Shown piece by piece: positions 11,143 to 22,500 of a stretch of 64,000 nt of DNA (position 1 is its first letter; each line of letters begins with the position of its first letter). A program made the translations under genes and the position numbers. Source of the DNA: Meandrina meandrites (lineage: Eukaryota; Cnidaria; Anthozoa; Scleractinia; Meandrinidae); the NCBI GenBank assembly GCA_963693305.1, contig OY855912.1:8730001-8794000 (forward strand), given 5' to 3'. Under the pieces are notes generated by a model. The model was not told where the DNA came from. It was given only the letters and a program-made list of their open reading frames with translations, and did no database searches.

Positions 11143-13233
11143 TTAACAAGGTCAAAGATAGACCTCACTCTAAGCAACCCAGATAAGAAGATGTGCTGAT
11201 ATTCGGCCGGGATGGGAGCTGAAAACAGGAGCGGGAAGCGGGAATTTCAAGAAAGAGTCGGAGCGGGATTTTGTGTTTTTATGCAGTCCCTATGCGAGAA
11301 TCTTTACGGAAAGTTTTTCCGTGACTGCATAAAATGTAATTAACAAGAGTTGACTGGAACAAATTGCTTGATCTGTGTAGCGATGTAGGGTTTCAAGTAC
11401 GGAATAGCTTAATAGTGTAGTGTGTCAAATTTATATAGTTGCGGTTACACATCGTCCTTTTACCATGGTAAAAGGGCTCTTTACTTCGGGAAACTCACAA
11501 ATAGAGAGGACGTTTTCTTGGTAAAAATCATAAATAATATGTGCTCTGTCATTTTGTTTTTCTGTGTGCTTTGTAATTTTGTTTTCCTTTGTGTTTTGTC
11601 ATTTTCATGGCATGTTCGCCATTTTTATTTCCCGCTTATGAAAAAACAAGACTTAAAATCATCTCAGCAAAATGTTCCCCCAAGGTAATTTTATCGCGGT
11701 GTAATTCCATGGATACATGAAAAAGAACAAAAGAATCGCCCATGAAAGTTACCGAGGCAAATAGGTAGGTTTTCCAAGTACCCTCAGATAAAATGACCAA
11801 TCGCGAGGTAAACCTCAAAGATAAGCAAATAAAATAAACAGAGAAATTTCAAATTAAATATGATGGTGTGAGGTTTAGATTTCCGGAGGTCAACTTTGCG
11901 TGTTCAAGGCAGCAAAAACGTGGTCTTTCTTATAATCATGGCTTGATGGCTTGTTGATTTGTAAGTAAATGCTATGTTTTTGGAAATTTGGCGTTTAAAT
12001 ACAACACTAGTCAAGGAAGATCTATAGTGCATTTTCTTATATGTATTTCGATTTCATCTCTAGGTTTAGAAACATCCAACAAAGAGATTTATATAAACGG
12101 AGTCTTCGCCTTCTGTTTCTTCGCTGTCTGAAACACTGACATAACAAAGCAGTAGAGGACTGTCGAAACAGTATAAATAAGAAAAGCGAGATGATGCTAG
12201 CAAGCACCCTCGAATTACCCATTTTCGCATTTCGCCCCGAAAACAGTATGAAAAATTGGCCTTGGTAAAGTGTTAAGTGTGTGACCGCAAACACCTCGGT
12301 AACGTATTCCCGCGGTGAGTTTACCTTGGTGTTATTTACCTTGGGAATGCTATTTGCCTAGGTATGTGCAAAACGTTCGTTACAAACATATCGGCATTTC
12401 TATTTTCAGCGTTTTCGTCACAAGAAACATCTATGAAATACTCTATTTTCTGATATTGTTCTTTGATCGTTAAAAACGGGCAATAAATAACAAAAGAAAC
12501 GGAAAACAGCGCAAAACGTCGGCGCAAGGAGGTGACGTGGGGGACGAGTGCTTCGAGTAACGCTCAATTCCTCTTGCGTTTAGTTTGCGTCGGAAATAGA
12601 GAGGACGTTTTTTTGCTAAAAATCATAAATAATATGTGTTCTGTTATTTTGTTTCCCCGCCTGTTCGCCATTTTTATTTCCCGCGTATGGAAAAAGAAGA
12701 CTAAATATTATTCCAGCAAAATGTTCCCCCGTCTCTGCTTTCCCTATCCCTGGATATGGTAAATTTTCTAAAAACACCTATTTTTTTAGTGGCGCGAAAG
12801 TCTTTAATGAACTCCCTGTAAATATTGCAAGCGTAAATAACAAACAAGCTTTTTGCGGCCTAGCAAAACATTGACTTTTGTAATAACTATTTAGTAAAGT
12901 ATATTTTAATCTCTTTTTGACCGACACGAGACAGCCCAAAGGGCCTTTGATTTGCTCTCGCCCCAATTTTCGTTAAATTTCAGCTAGGCGACAGAGGTCA
13001 GTTTTCACAGCTGCATATTGCGTGACAGCCCTCATCGTTCGCATATTCATTTAGAATTTTATGATTCCTGAACTATTCGAGTTTAGAATGCGCTTCTTTT
13101 GTTTAAAACATTAATTTGCAATTAATTAGCGCGATTAGCACCAAATGATAACTTCTCCGCGTGATTGACTTCGTTCACTGACCACGTGACCCAAAAAAAC
13201 GAGAATGTTGTCCGCCTCCGCGTTGCGTTTCGG
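11143..13233. repeat. Repeat-rich stretch upstream of the DED gene
   Basis: No gene is seen. Two direct copies of one repeat lie at 11499-11684 and 12594-12732; both begin 'aaatagagaggacgtttt', share 'aaaatcataaataatatgtg' and end at 'cagcaaaatgttccccc'. The first copy has an extra stretch of T/G-rich sequence. A 20-bp palindrome 'ccttttaccatggtaaaagg' lies near 11457. Motifs like 'accttggtaa' cluster at 12290-12360. The last 100 bp probably contain the promoter and 5' UTR of the DED-ankyrin gene. Confidence 0.55.
13181..13190. promoter_or_regulatory. E-box ACCACGTGAC upstream of the DED gene
   Basis: A CACGTG core lies about 45 bp before the first ATG of the DED exon. The same 10-mer occurs in the 69-bp DECR2/SNX8 promoter (39090-39099) and in a repeat at 26974-26983. 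CACGTGAC is the core bound by bHLH-leucine zipper factors such as USF, MITF and TFEB. Its use here is inference from position. Confidence 0.4.
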
Positions 13234-13543
13234 ATGACGATGGCGTCGATAGAAGACGAAAGCTGTTTGAGCCCTTACAGAAAGCTTCTTGTCGATTTAT
13301 CGTTTGGCCTTCCTAGCAAAGAGGTTGAAATGTTAAATATCGCTGGGGTCGATTTCATTCCACGCGGGACAAGAGAAAAAATTAGCAGTGGGTTGCAGTT
13401 CTTTGATGTTCTCGAGCAAGACGGAAGAATTGGTCCTCGAAATCTAGCCCTTCTGCAGGATATGTTTAAAACAATTGGTAGAGTGGATCTGGCACAGAAA
13501 ATTGAGGCTTTTTTAACAGCATCCATGGATAATGAGGATGATG
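13234..13543 (+). CDS. Exon 1: death effector domain
   Basis: It encodes 103 codons plus one base and ends at the donor G|GTATGT. The segment PYRKLLVDLSFGL is helix 1, LNIAGVDFIPRGTREKI covers helices 2-3, LQFFDVLEQDG and PRNLALLQDMFKTI cover helices 4-5, and GRVDLAQKIEAF is helix 6 with the RxDL signature. One domain of about 83 residues is the usual DED size. It has only one DED, unlike caspase-8 or c-FLIP which carry two. Confidence 0.85.
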
Positions 13544-16500
13544 GTATGTAGACAAAGCAAGTGGATGTCATTTATTATAACTATTATAATTTAGTAGTAA
13601 TCAGCCGGAGATTAGGGGAGTGCGTTCGATCTAAGATCATGTAAGATGGATAGTCAGTCAGTGACAGTGGCAAAAGAGCACGATCGTCCGCATACTATGC
13701 TTTTCAATATGCCTCAAATGGAGCGAAAAGGATGATTGAGAGAGGAATCTCATCACGCAACGTTTTGGAGGAAAGATTGCGTGACGAGCCAAAAGAACAT
13801 CTGTCTGCAAAATAAATTGGAATTTGGTTTTTTCGAAGGAGTTTAACTGAAAAAAAAATTGTTGTGACACTGTAGCAGTTCTTGGTATGTTAAAAAGCAG
13901 AATTTTTCTTTTCTTGTAAGCTATGTTATCATAATTTGGATGTTACAGAAGAAGCCATTCAAATTATGTATTATATTGTTAATGATTAATGATCCGGTCG
14001 GAAACATGATCCACCATCACACAAGTCATGGAAGTGATTTTTCGGTTTTTTGAAGAGATTTTACTGCTGATACTAAATCGTAGAAACTGAGAGGACGTGG
14101 AAAAGCCGTCACCAAAGCTGTTGAGATTAGAAATCACGACTCTGAAACGAGTAATTCCATTTCCCGAGTCAACTCCGGGCCCGAGTCACACATCCGAGTC
14201 CGAGTCAGACCGAGTCACTGGACAGCAATATACCTTTCAATCTTCAGACCATGAGGTTTTGTCTTTCGCAAGTCGTTCACAAGATCACGAGTAGAAAGTG
14301 CAGACGTTCGAGTTGGATTTTTGGCCTGGATTTCCCAGTTTGGTTTCGGTTTAATCTATTCCGGTTAGTTTCACTCCTGTTTGCTTGCGGTTAGCTCCAT
14401 TCCAGTTTGCTTGCGGTTAGTTCCACTCCGGTTTGCTTGCGGCTAGTTCCACTCCTGTTTGCTTGCGGTTAGCTTTCATTTGTTGGTTAGGGAAACACTA
14501 TCGACTATCGTACACATATTTATGCTTACAGCAAACTTTATATTTTCGTAATGAACAAACCGCTGACGCAGTGACTTGGCCACTTGACTCGGACTCGGAT
14601 TTGACTCGGACTCGGAGTTGACTCGGTCAACCGGTGAACTCTTCTGAAACACTCCATGACAGGATTATGAAAAGCCAAAGACCAGGTCCATTAATCTACA
14701 AAAAGTTTATCAAAGCCAATAGTATAACCCCAACATAAAGGACGAAGGATAATCCGAATAAGTTCATTGTGCCCAATAATTTTGACAACAAATGATGATC
14801 TTCGCATTTTTTTTTTCCAAGATCATCATTTGTTGTCAAAATTATTGGGCACAATGAACTTATTCGGATTATCCTTCATCCTTTATGTACTGAAACTATC
14901 ATCAGGTACTGGGTTTTGATATAACCCCAACCAATAGCCAAAACAAATGGCTTCAGGATTGCAACTATTTAGAGCAAGAAAACACTTTTAACTGGAAACT
15001 TGCATACCTAATGGCACCAAGCTGCACCAAAAGCACCAAACTGATCGAGTTTCAGTTCAAATTTTTGCATAGACGGAAAGAAAACGAAAACTGCACTTTT
15101 TGCCACAGCGCCTCAGAGACATTAATTCAGCTTTTCTGGTCATGTCATGCAACATCATCCTTTTGGGAAAGGATGGTTGACTGGCTTCAAGAAAATCTCC
15201 TGATAAGCAGTGAATACATCTTATTGAATATCACAGCACTGGGCCTGAGGCCAGATCCTCACCCAAAACATGCGCTTCAATTAAACTATATTTACCTACT
15301 AGCACGATATCATATATGGAAGGCCAAGCTAGAGGAGACATCACCAAATTTTTTGCACTTTTTACGTCTTGTAAAATCAAGATGTACAATAGAGACAACA
15401 GCGGGTACCACAAAAAAATGGACTGCTCTTGCAGATTGTTTATAAGGTGTTATTTCCTCTTCCTCTGACTGACGTAAAAATGTGAACAATTTTGTTAGCT
15501 ACTGTAAACTAATATACATGTTATTATTATAACTAAGGTCTGTTTGGTTCCACCCTTTTTGTAATTCTTTTTACGTAGTCTATTTCCTCGTCACTTTTAG
15601 TATCGTGCATTAGTAGTTGTACTGTACGCGTAATTGTAATTTTTTGTTTACTGGTAATAAAGGTTTAAAAAAAAAAGAAAAAGTGATTGTTTGCCAAAGG
15701 TAAAAAAACCACTCAAATAATGAATGGAACAGTAAATTCTCATTGATATCAGAATAAATGTAAAACTAGTGGTAACCACTGGTTAGAAAGTGCGGGCCTA
15801 GATGCACGTAACTCTTTTCGTGCTTCCTACTTAAATTTTGTGTACTCAGGCTCGATAGCAAAAAAAATTAAAAAGAATTGCATTTAGTCTGATTGCTACG
15901 GAATTTGGCAGAAATCATGACAAGAGAATTACCCAGTCCCTCCGCAAATTTCAGCTGAAACACTTTAATGTGGCATACACGAAGAATATGCCCACTCCAT
16001 GATTTTTCCAATTCAACATGGCGTCGGTAGCGAAGGATCGCAAACCATCGCTTCTAGCACAGAGAGAGTCTAGCTCCTGGAACAAATTTGCCAAATTTGG
16101 TGGATATCAATAATAAGCAAGGAACGTTTCTGCTTTTAACTTTTTCTCATAACCCCAAACCAGCAATTTGCCACATGTTTCGCTAGTGTGGTTTTGTTTA
16201 GCGGGTTTCTACTTGCAAGATATGCTTTAAGTTCTCAAAATGTTCGCTCTGGAAGGACGTGGTCTGAAATATTCCGTAAAAAGGTTGATTGCTTGCATTT
16301 AATATTTTCAAGATGTATTAATCTTATCACAGATGACATGTTTACCTGTTTGTACCTGTTTGTAGCTTTACTTGTAGAAAGTTAAAGTGGCCCCTCCCCT
16401 GAAACCACCTCCGAGAGTACTGTCCTAACCAACAAATAAAAGCTAACTGCAAGCAAACCAGAGTGAAAACTAACCTTAAGCAAACCAGAGTGAAAGGTAA

Positions 16501-19500
16501 CCAGAAGCAAACTCAAGACAAACTGTTCACCAAATCTAATAACTCATCAATTACAATTTGTCTCTTATACTTTGTGTTAGTGCTGTTTAACTGGCCTAGA
16601 GTGAGGCCCTGCCAGGGGGTTTCCCAGGTTGCTTGTCGGAATTTTAAAATGTCTCGTGTCGGCATTTTGTCAAGGCTACACAACGCAGTCGGAAATTTAG
16701 CGACATACATTTGTCTTCGTCAGTCGTTTGTCGCTATTTTGTTTGAGCGCTGTCGCTACTTTTTGGCCCATGTCGCTTGTCGGAATTTACCCTGACAGGG
16801 CCTCTAGAGTGTTTTGCTTTGTATTCTAAGTGATTTCTTCTTGAATTCCCGGTGCTCTTTGTTTGGTCTTGTTGGATAATCGTGACTCACAACCCCATCG
16901 GATGCCAGCATTTAGCCATGATGTCATGCGCTCATGCCATGGCTTAAAAAATCAGGATATTTCACAAAAAGTAGTGAGATTCTATTCTTTCCCGATCAGA
17001 TTAAACAAATCCTATTTCCATTGGGGGCACTCAGTCGATTGCTTTCACGCGCCTCACATGAACCTGCAAAGATTACTGGGAAACTCAGCATGGACTCAAG
17101 GTTCAGTTTGTTCAGTTAATGGTTAACTTAACCTGCTGCATAAAATTACTAAGTTGCACTGAGGCCTCAGGAACTATAGGCAAAAATGGCAAAAACAGTA
17201 AATACAAGTACAAACCAGACAGTACATACAGTACAAAATGTAATAGTGCATGTGCAGTCTTCTGCTTTATTATACCCCATTCACAACGCTTAAACATGTT
17301 TAAATGTTGTTTAGTTAAACACGGTTTAAAATTGTTTTCTTCATGGAAGTTGCTGACTGATGTTTATCGATTTCAAATTTCGCACAATGAAAGCACAAGT
17401 TAGAGCATACTTGAACCCTATGTAAAATTTAGTCTGTCAGTTGTCTGTTGCTGATTTTCATTTTCTTAAACCTGGTTTAACTAAACATGTTTTGTTGGTG
17501 TGAATCAGGTATTAGTTTATCACTTTGTGGCACTTAGAGCATTCCCATTAATTTTCCATTTTTCTATTCACCAATGGGTAATATTTTATTTCAGAATGAT
17601 TTTCCCAAAAAACGTGAGATTGGGGTCTCATCCTGAGGCTGTGAAAAAAGTTAATAAAAGGCACACAGCGTGTGCGTGAGTCACGGCCAACAGTTTTTTG
17701 GATCTGTATAGAAGAAAATGTTGATATTTAGAACAAGTTGATTTTTTGACCAGGAATGGTGATGCAAATAAACTGCAACATTCGGTTAATTATTTTCTAA
17801 AGTCAATGGGCTCTTTGGTCATGAGGTAGTTCTGCAGTGACTGTGGAGCTGTGTGTGCAGTGGCAGTGGCCCATTTCTCCGTAGTTTCGGAGGTAGTTTC
17901 AAAATATTGTTGGAAAATTTAATTGCCAAGAAGACAAAGTAGCAGCAAAGTACAATCCATGAAAGCTGCGCTAAATCACCATAATAGAATGAACTTGAAG
18001 ACTTACGTTAGTTTGTCTTGCTTGTTCAAGCTCAAACATCCCAGTCTATCAACAAGCTGATCCGGAGTGGCAATTGCTGGCAGATTCCCATTTCTTTTGT
18101 AATCGGTCTCGATTGCTGTCCCATTTATTGTAACACGGGATATGACTACCAATCGACGTCCTGAATACTGCTTATACGGAAATTGACGACCAATCGGGAG
18201 TTTTCGGAATGGTCTTACAATGACAAAGTGTCATGGCTCTATCAAGAGGCCGTGACACAAAAATCATGAGAATCAAGGTAGAATTATGAGAGTTGGCAGG
18301 TCTAGGGGAAATAGGGGTCCTACGAATTCATTTCTTTCTTCTATAAGGCCATCCCTTTTTTTTCTCTGTTTAGTGCTGTCCGGCCGACCCAGATTTTTGT
18401 GTTTTCAAAAAAAAAAAGTTATACAGAAGGCAATGACACATTATTTCAAACAAATGTCACTTTAATCCGAAACGTAGGCAATTTTTTGCCATACAGTTTT
18501 GGTGGTTCATCCTTTTTTCGCTGTTCTCACTTGAGTTTAACCAGGACGTCGATTTTTCCTTCCTCCATTGCTGCCATGTTGACTTTATAACCACGTCTTT
18601 GTTGTTTCCAGGCTCCACGGATATTACGCTGAGATACAAGGCCTCGTATAGTTCCAGACTCCTTTTCCAATTTTTTTTTTTGTTTCTTTTTTTTTCTTTT
18701 CCGACCGACCAACCCAAAATCAGAAAACGCATTCGACAATAAACAAAAAAAAAGGGGATGGCCTAATAGTGTAAGTTAGAATGTCTCATATCAATGACTA
18801 AATTCAAAGGCAATTCTACAGCAATCGGCTTGTGTGCCTGCAGAAGGTGATCAAATCACCTCTAGTCAGTGTGTCTGTGGCTTAAAATAGTTTTGTTTTA
18901 GAAAATATCCATACCACTCCTATAGAAGGATTATTTTGTTTTTACCTCTCCCACTCTTGAAATTCTAGTTTTTCTTTATGCTTATCCTTTAAAGATTTGT
19001 CTCTTAAACCTTTCCACCTGCTCAGAAATTCTCACTTTGGTTATCCTAAGTAGTCCTCTGATTAGTGTAAAATAATAGCATGCCATTTAGCCTACAGTAA
19101 CCTTAGGTAGCTTGCGGTTAGCTTTTGTTGTGGAATAAGGTATTTCTGGCTCACACGATTCAGTCATGGCTGCGCTTGCGGGGGCATGCAAGCCACTTCT
19201 AAATAGCACAGTGTTTAGCCTAAAAAGCACTCTGGTTAGCCTTACAGTTAGTTTAGGTAGTTAGTGGTGAGCCCTTTATTGGGGGATTAGGGATTTCTAA
19301 CTTGGCTGCTTTGCACATCTGGCTGCTTTGCACATTAAATTTTGTAAAACTTCCATAAATGAAGCCACCTTAATCTTTGTTGAAACAGATTGTTTCTTGC
19401 CAGCATTTGATCTATAACATGCAGTATACATTATTGTTAATGGTGAATGATGCTATACTCTTAATGTTTATTTTGAAAGATTCATGTGCAAGTGCAGCTA

Positions 19501-22500
19501 TACTAGAAGAAAGACCTGGGACCCACTTGACTGAGGAAAAGGAAAAAAGTGGCAAAGACAAGTTAGCAACAGGTAATTTGATGCCCAAGGGGGGTACTCG
19601 AAGTATACATGACGGGTGGGGGGGTCCGACGTATTTTTTTGGGTTGAAAATTTACACGCTCGGTATTTTTTGGGGTCAAGAGATCTGTCACATATTTTTT
19701 TAGGTCTTAAAAAATATGCTTTTTTTGGGTCTTATGTCTGAGCGAACTTTTCGTTTCGGGTTTTCGTCACGATCAGTGGATCAGAAAAATATTCATTCAA
19801 ACTTTTTTTCAGCGACGTGTGTTCCGGAAAAACTGTTAATATTAAGAAGACAATACAATGTGCATTTGTAATCTTGTTTTTGGGTTGGAAATTTTAATGG
19901 CCAGGTAATTTTTTGGGTCTAAAATTTCAGGCTTGTGTTTTTTTGGGGGGTTTGCAATATGAAGCTCTGTCGGACCCCCCCCCCCCCCCCATCATGTATA
20001 CTTCTAGTACCCCCCTGGGATTTAATGTGCTGTTTGTTTTATACAGTAACGCTTTTCCCAACACCCTTATTAAAAAAACCTTCCTTTGAAATATTATAAT
20101 TGTGTTATCTTAAGATATTTACGGTACCACTTTCAGGCAATCTCATAATCACTATGTATAAGTTCCAGAAAATGTCGATACTGACCCCGACCCCCTGACA
20201 AAAGGGATTGGAATTTCCAGAGAGGGGAGGAGAGGATCTCAAAGACCCAAAATTTAAAGCAGCTATGAAGCTAAATTGGAATTTCCTGTCCAGAGGGGTG
20301 GTTTAGAGCAAATCCCTTCATGCGTAGGGGGTGGGGGATTATGGATATTTTCTGAACTATGCAAAATTTAATTTGGTTATCAAAATGCTGCTGTAAAAGT
20401 TATTTGTTACTAAAATAGACACCTAAGGCTCAATTGTGGCCTCAGTTCAATATTAAATTTATTAAACTAGCTTGTTATCAAATGCTGTTGTACTGTTGTA
20501 AGTCTTGCAATACTCAGCACTGCCAAGGGCCCTATGCCAAAATTGATTGAAGCTGTTTGTATGACCAGATTAAATGGTACCACAAGGTTTAAAGGATAAA
20601 ATATATCTTTCCTTAATTTATCATAATATTTTGAACTATTATTATAAAATATTGAAAGATTCACTTTATTTCATGTTGCAAATTTCCTTAGTCAGTGACG
20701 AATACATCTGGGAAGGGGCACCTTCCCCACCCCCACCCACTCCTACATTTTTGGCAGGTGAAAAAGTAAGGCTTTAAGGGCCAAAAAAAAACATTTCTCA
20801 GGCGTGTACTTTTTTATTCCCGGCTCCCACCATAAAAATAAATAAATAGTGCAGATCTGAAGCCACAAAGCTTGGTGCATTCAATTAGTTTTACATGATT
20901 TTCCGTTTATTGAACGAGCTGTCAATACTTTGAGTCATTTTTTCCAGTGAAGCGCAAATTGTGGAAAACTTACAACAATAGTTTTTAAGGTTAAAAAACA
21001 CTAAAAAAATTAATGTACAGTAAACTGACAATAAACAAGGATGGTTAACACTGAAAACGATTAAGATGGATTACGAGTGGAAAACGTGATAAAAAATTGG
21101 CGGCAATTTCTTTTAAGTTTAGTAAACCGTACGTGACATACCTTATTGTTACTTCTTTGCGCGCCATTTTTGAACCTGCAAAAAAACAAGTTCCCGCAAA
21201 ACAGGTTTCTGCAAAAATTAATGACACAAAATAATACCCTGCTGTAAGAAAACTACACACCAGTTTAAATAATTAGTCATATTCACGCTTTCTTTCTCCT
21301 AGTCTTACAACAGAGAGGACATATCGCAAGTGCTAACCTGTGTATTATAAAGTTGTCCATTGTCTCAAATGACCATACCAATCTGCCTATATAGTAATGC
21401 TTTGTTAACATTCTGTTCAAATTCGTTGAAAAATGTGGCTTTAAAATCTGTTTATACCCGATTTTGAGGCTACTCGTTTAATGTAAGTCACATCGATGTT
21501 TTGAGAAATATAGTTGCTGTCAACACAACTTTTCTGCCAAATTGCAAAATCTAAGTAAATCAGTGTTGAGAAATTTGCCTCTTCATTTTCATATCAACAA
21601 TAATGAGGTAGCTCCTTTAATATTTTGGTTGATAATTTAGAAATGCTTAATCGAGATAACGAAAACACCATTTAGCATCCATGCCAGTATTTAAGTTAGT
21701 TTCATGAAACATTAATCTGGGTTCTCAGACTCTACTCATTTTTTTTTGGTTTTGAATTACTAGGATGTGGTTTACTGCAGAGCAATTCACCAGCCTCTGT
21801 TGTCCCGACCATCAACCAGACCACTCTTGATGAAAAGGAAGACAAAGGTGAAACTCAGGCAACAAAAAATGAAGATTGGAAGTTACTGCACACAGCTGCA
21901 AGGGGTGGTAATGTCGCCATCATCGAGACAATGCTGTCACGTGGTCTTGATATCAATTCAAAAGATGGTAATGATGACACTGCGTTAATGATTGCTGCTT
22001 TGAGTGGCAAGATGGAGGCCGTGAACTATCTTTTAGACAAGGGAGCAGATCCGTCTTTGAAAGGCCTGTATGGAAGGAATTCACTACACAAAGCTTCAGA
22101 TGGTGGTAATGTCGCCATCATTGAGACAATGCTGTCACGTGGTCTTGATATCAATTCAAAAGATAGTAATGGTGACACTGCGTTAATGATTGCTGCTTTC
22201 AGTGGCAAGATGGAGGCAGTAAACTATCTTTTAGACAAGGGAGCAGATCCGTCTTTGAAAGGCCAGTATGGAAGGAATTTACTACACAACGTTTCAAATG
22301 GTGGTAATGTCGCCATCATCGAGACAATGCTGTCACGTGGTCTTGATATCAATTCAAAAGATGGTAATGGTGACACTCCATTAATGATTGCTGCTTTCAG
22401 TGGCAAGATGGAGGCAGTAAACTATCTTTTAGACAAGGGAGCAGATCCGTCTTTGAAAGGCAAGTATGGAAGGAATGCACTACACAACGCTTCAAAGGGT

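Larger units (their letters stand above)
19215..20614 (+). repeat. Segmental duplication, copy 2
   Basis: Collinear partner of about 2130-3968. It contains the linker exon used by the DED-ankyrin gene (19480-19572) and one private MITE (19584-20019). It lacks the two inserts seen in copy 1. Boundaries are approximate. Confidence 0.8.

Noticed and set aside
13165..13233. N-terminal extension of the DED ORF
   Set aside because: The open frame extends to 13165 only from a TTG; the first in-frame ATGs are 13234 and 13240.
14097..14294. Conserved peptide [16 protein letters not shown] shared with 40034-40264
   Set aside because: Sharing is due to two copies of the same MITE; no start, stop or splice pattern supports a gene.
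16017..16112. 31-codon ORF MASVAKDRKPSLLAQRESSS
   Set aside because: Too short, inside an intron of another gene on the same strand, without further evidence.
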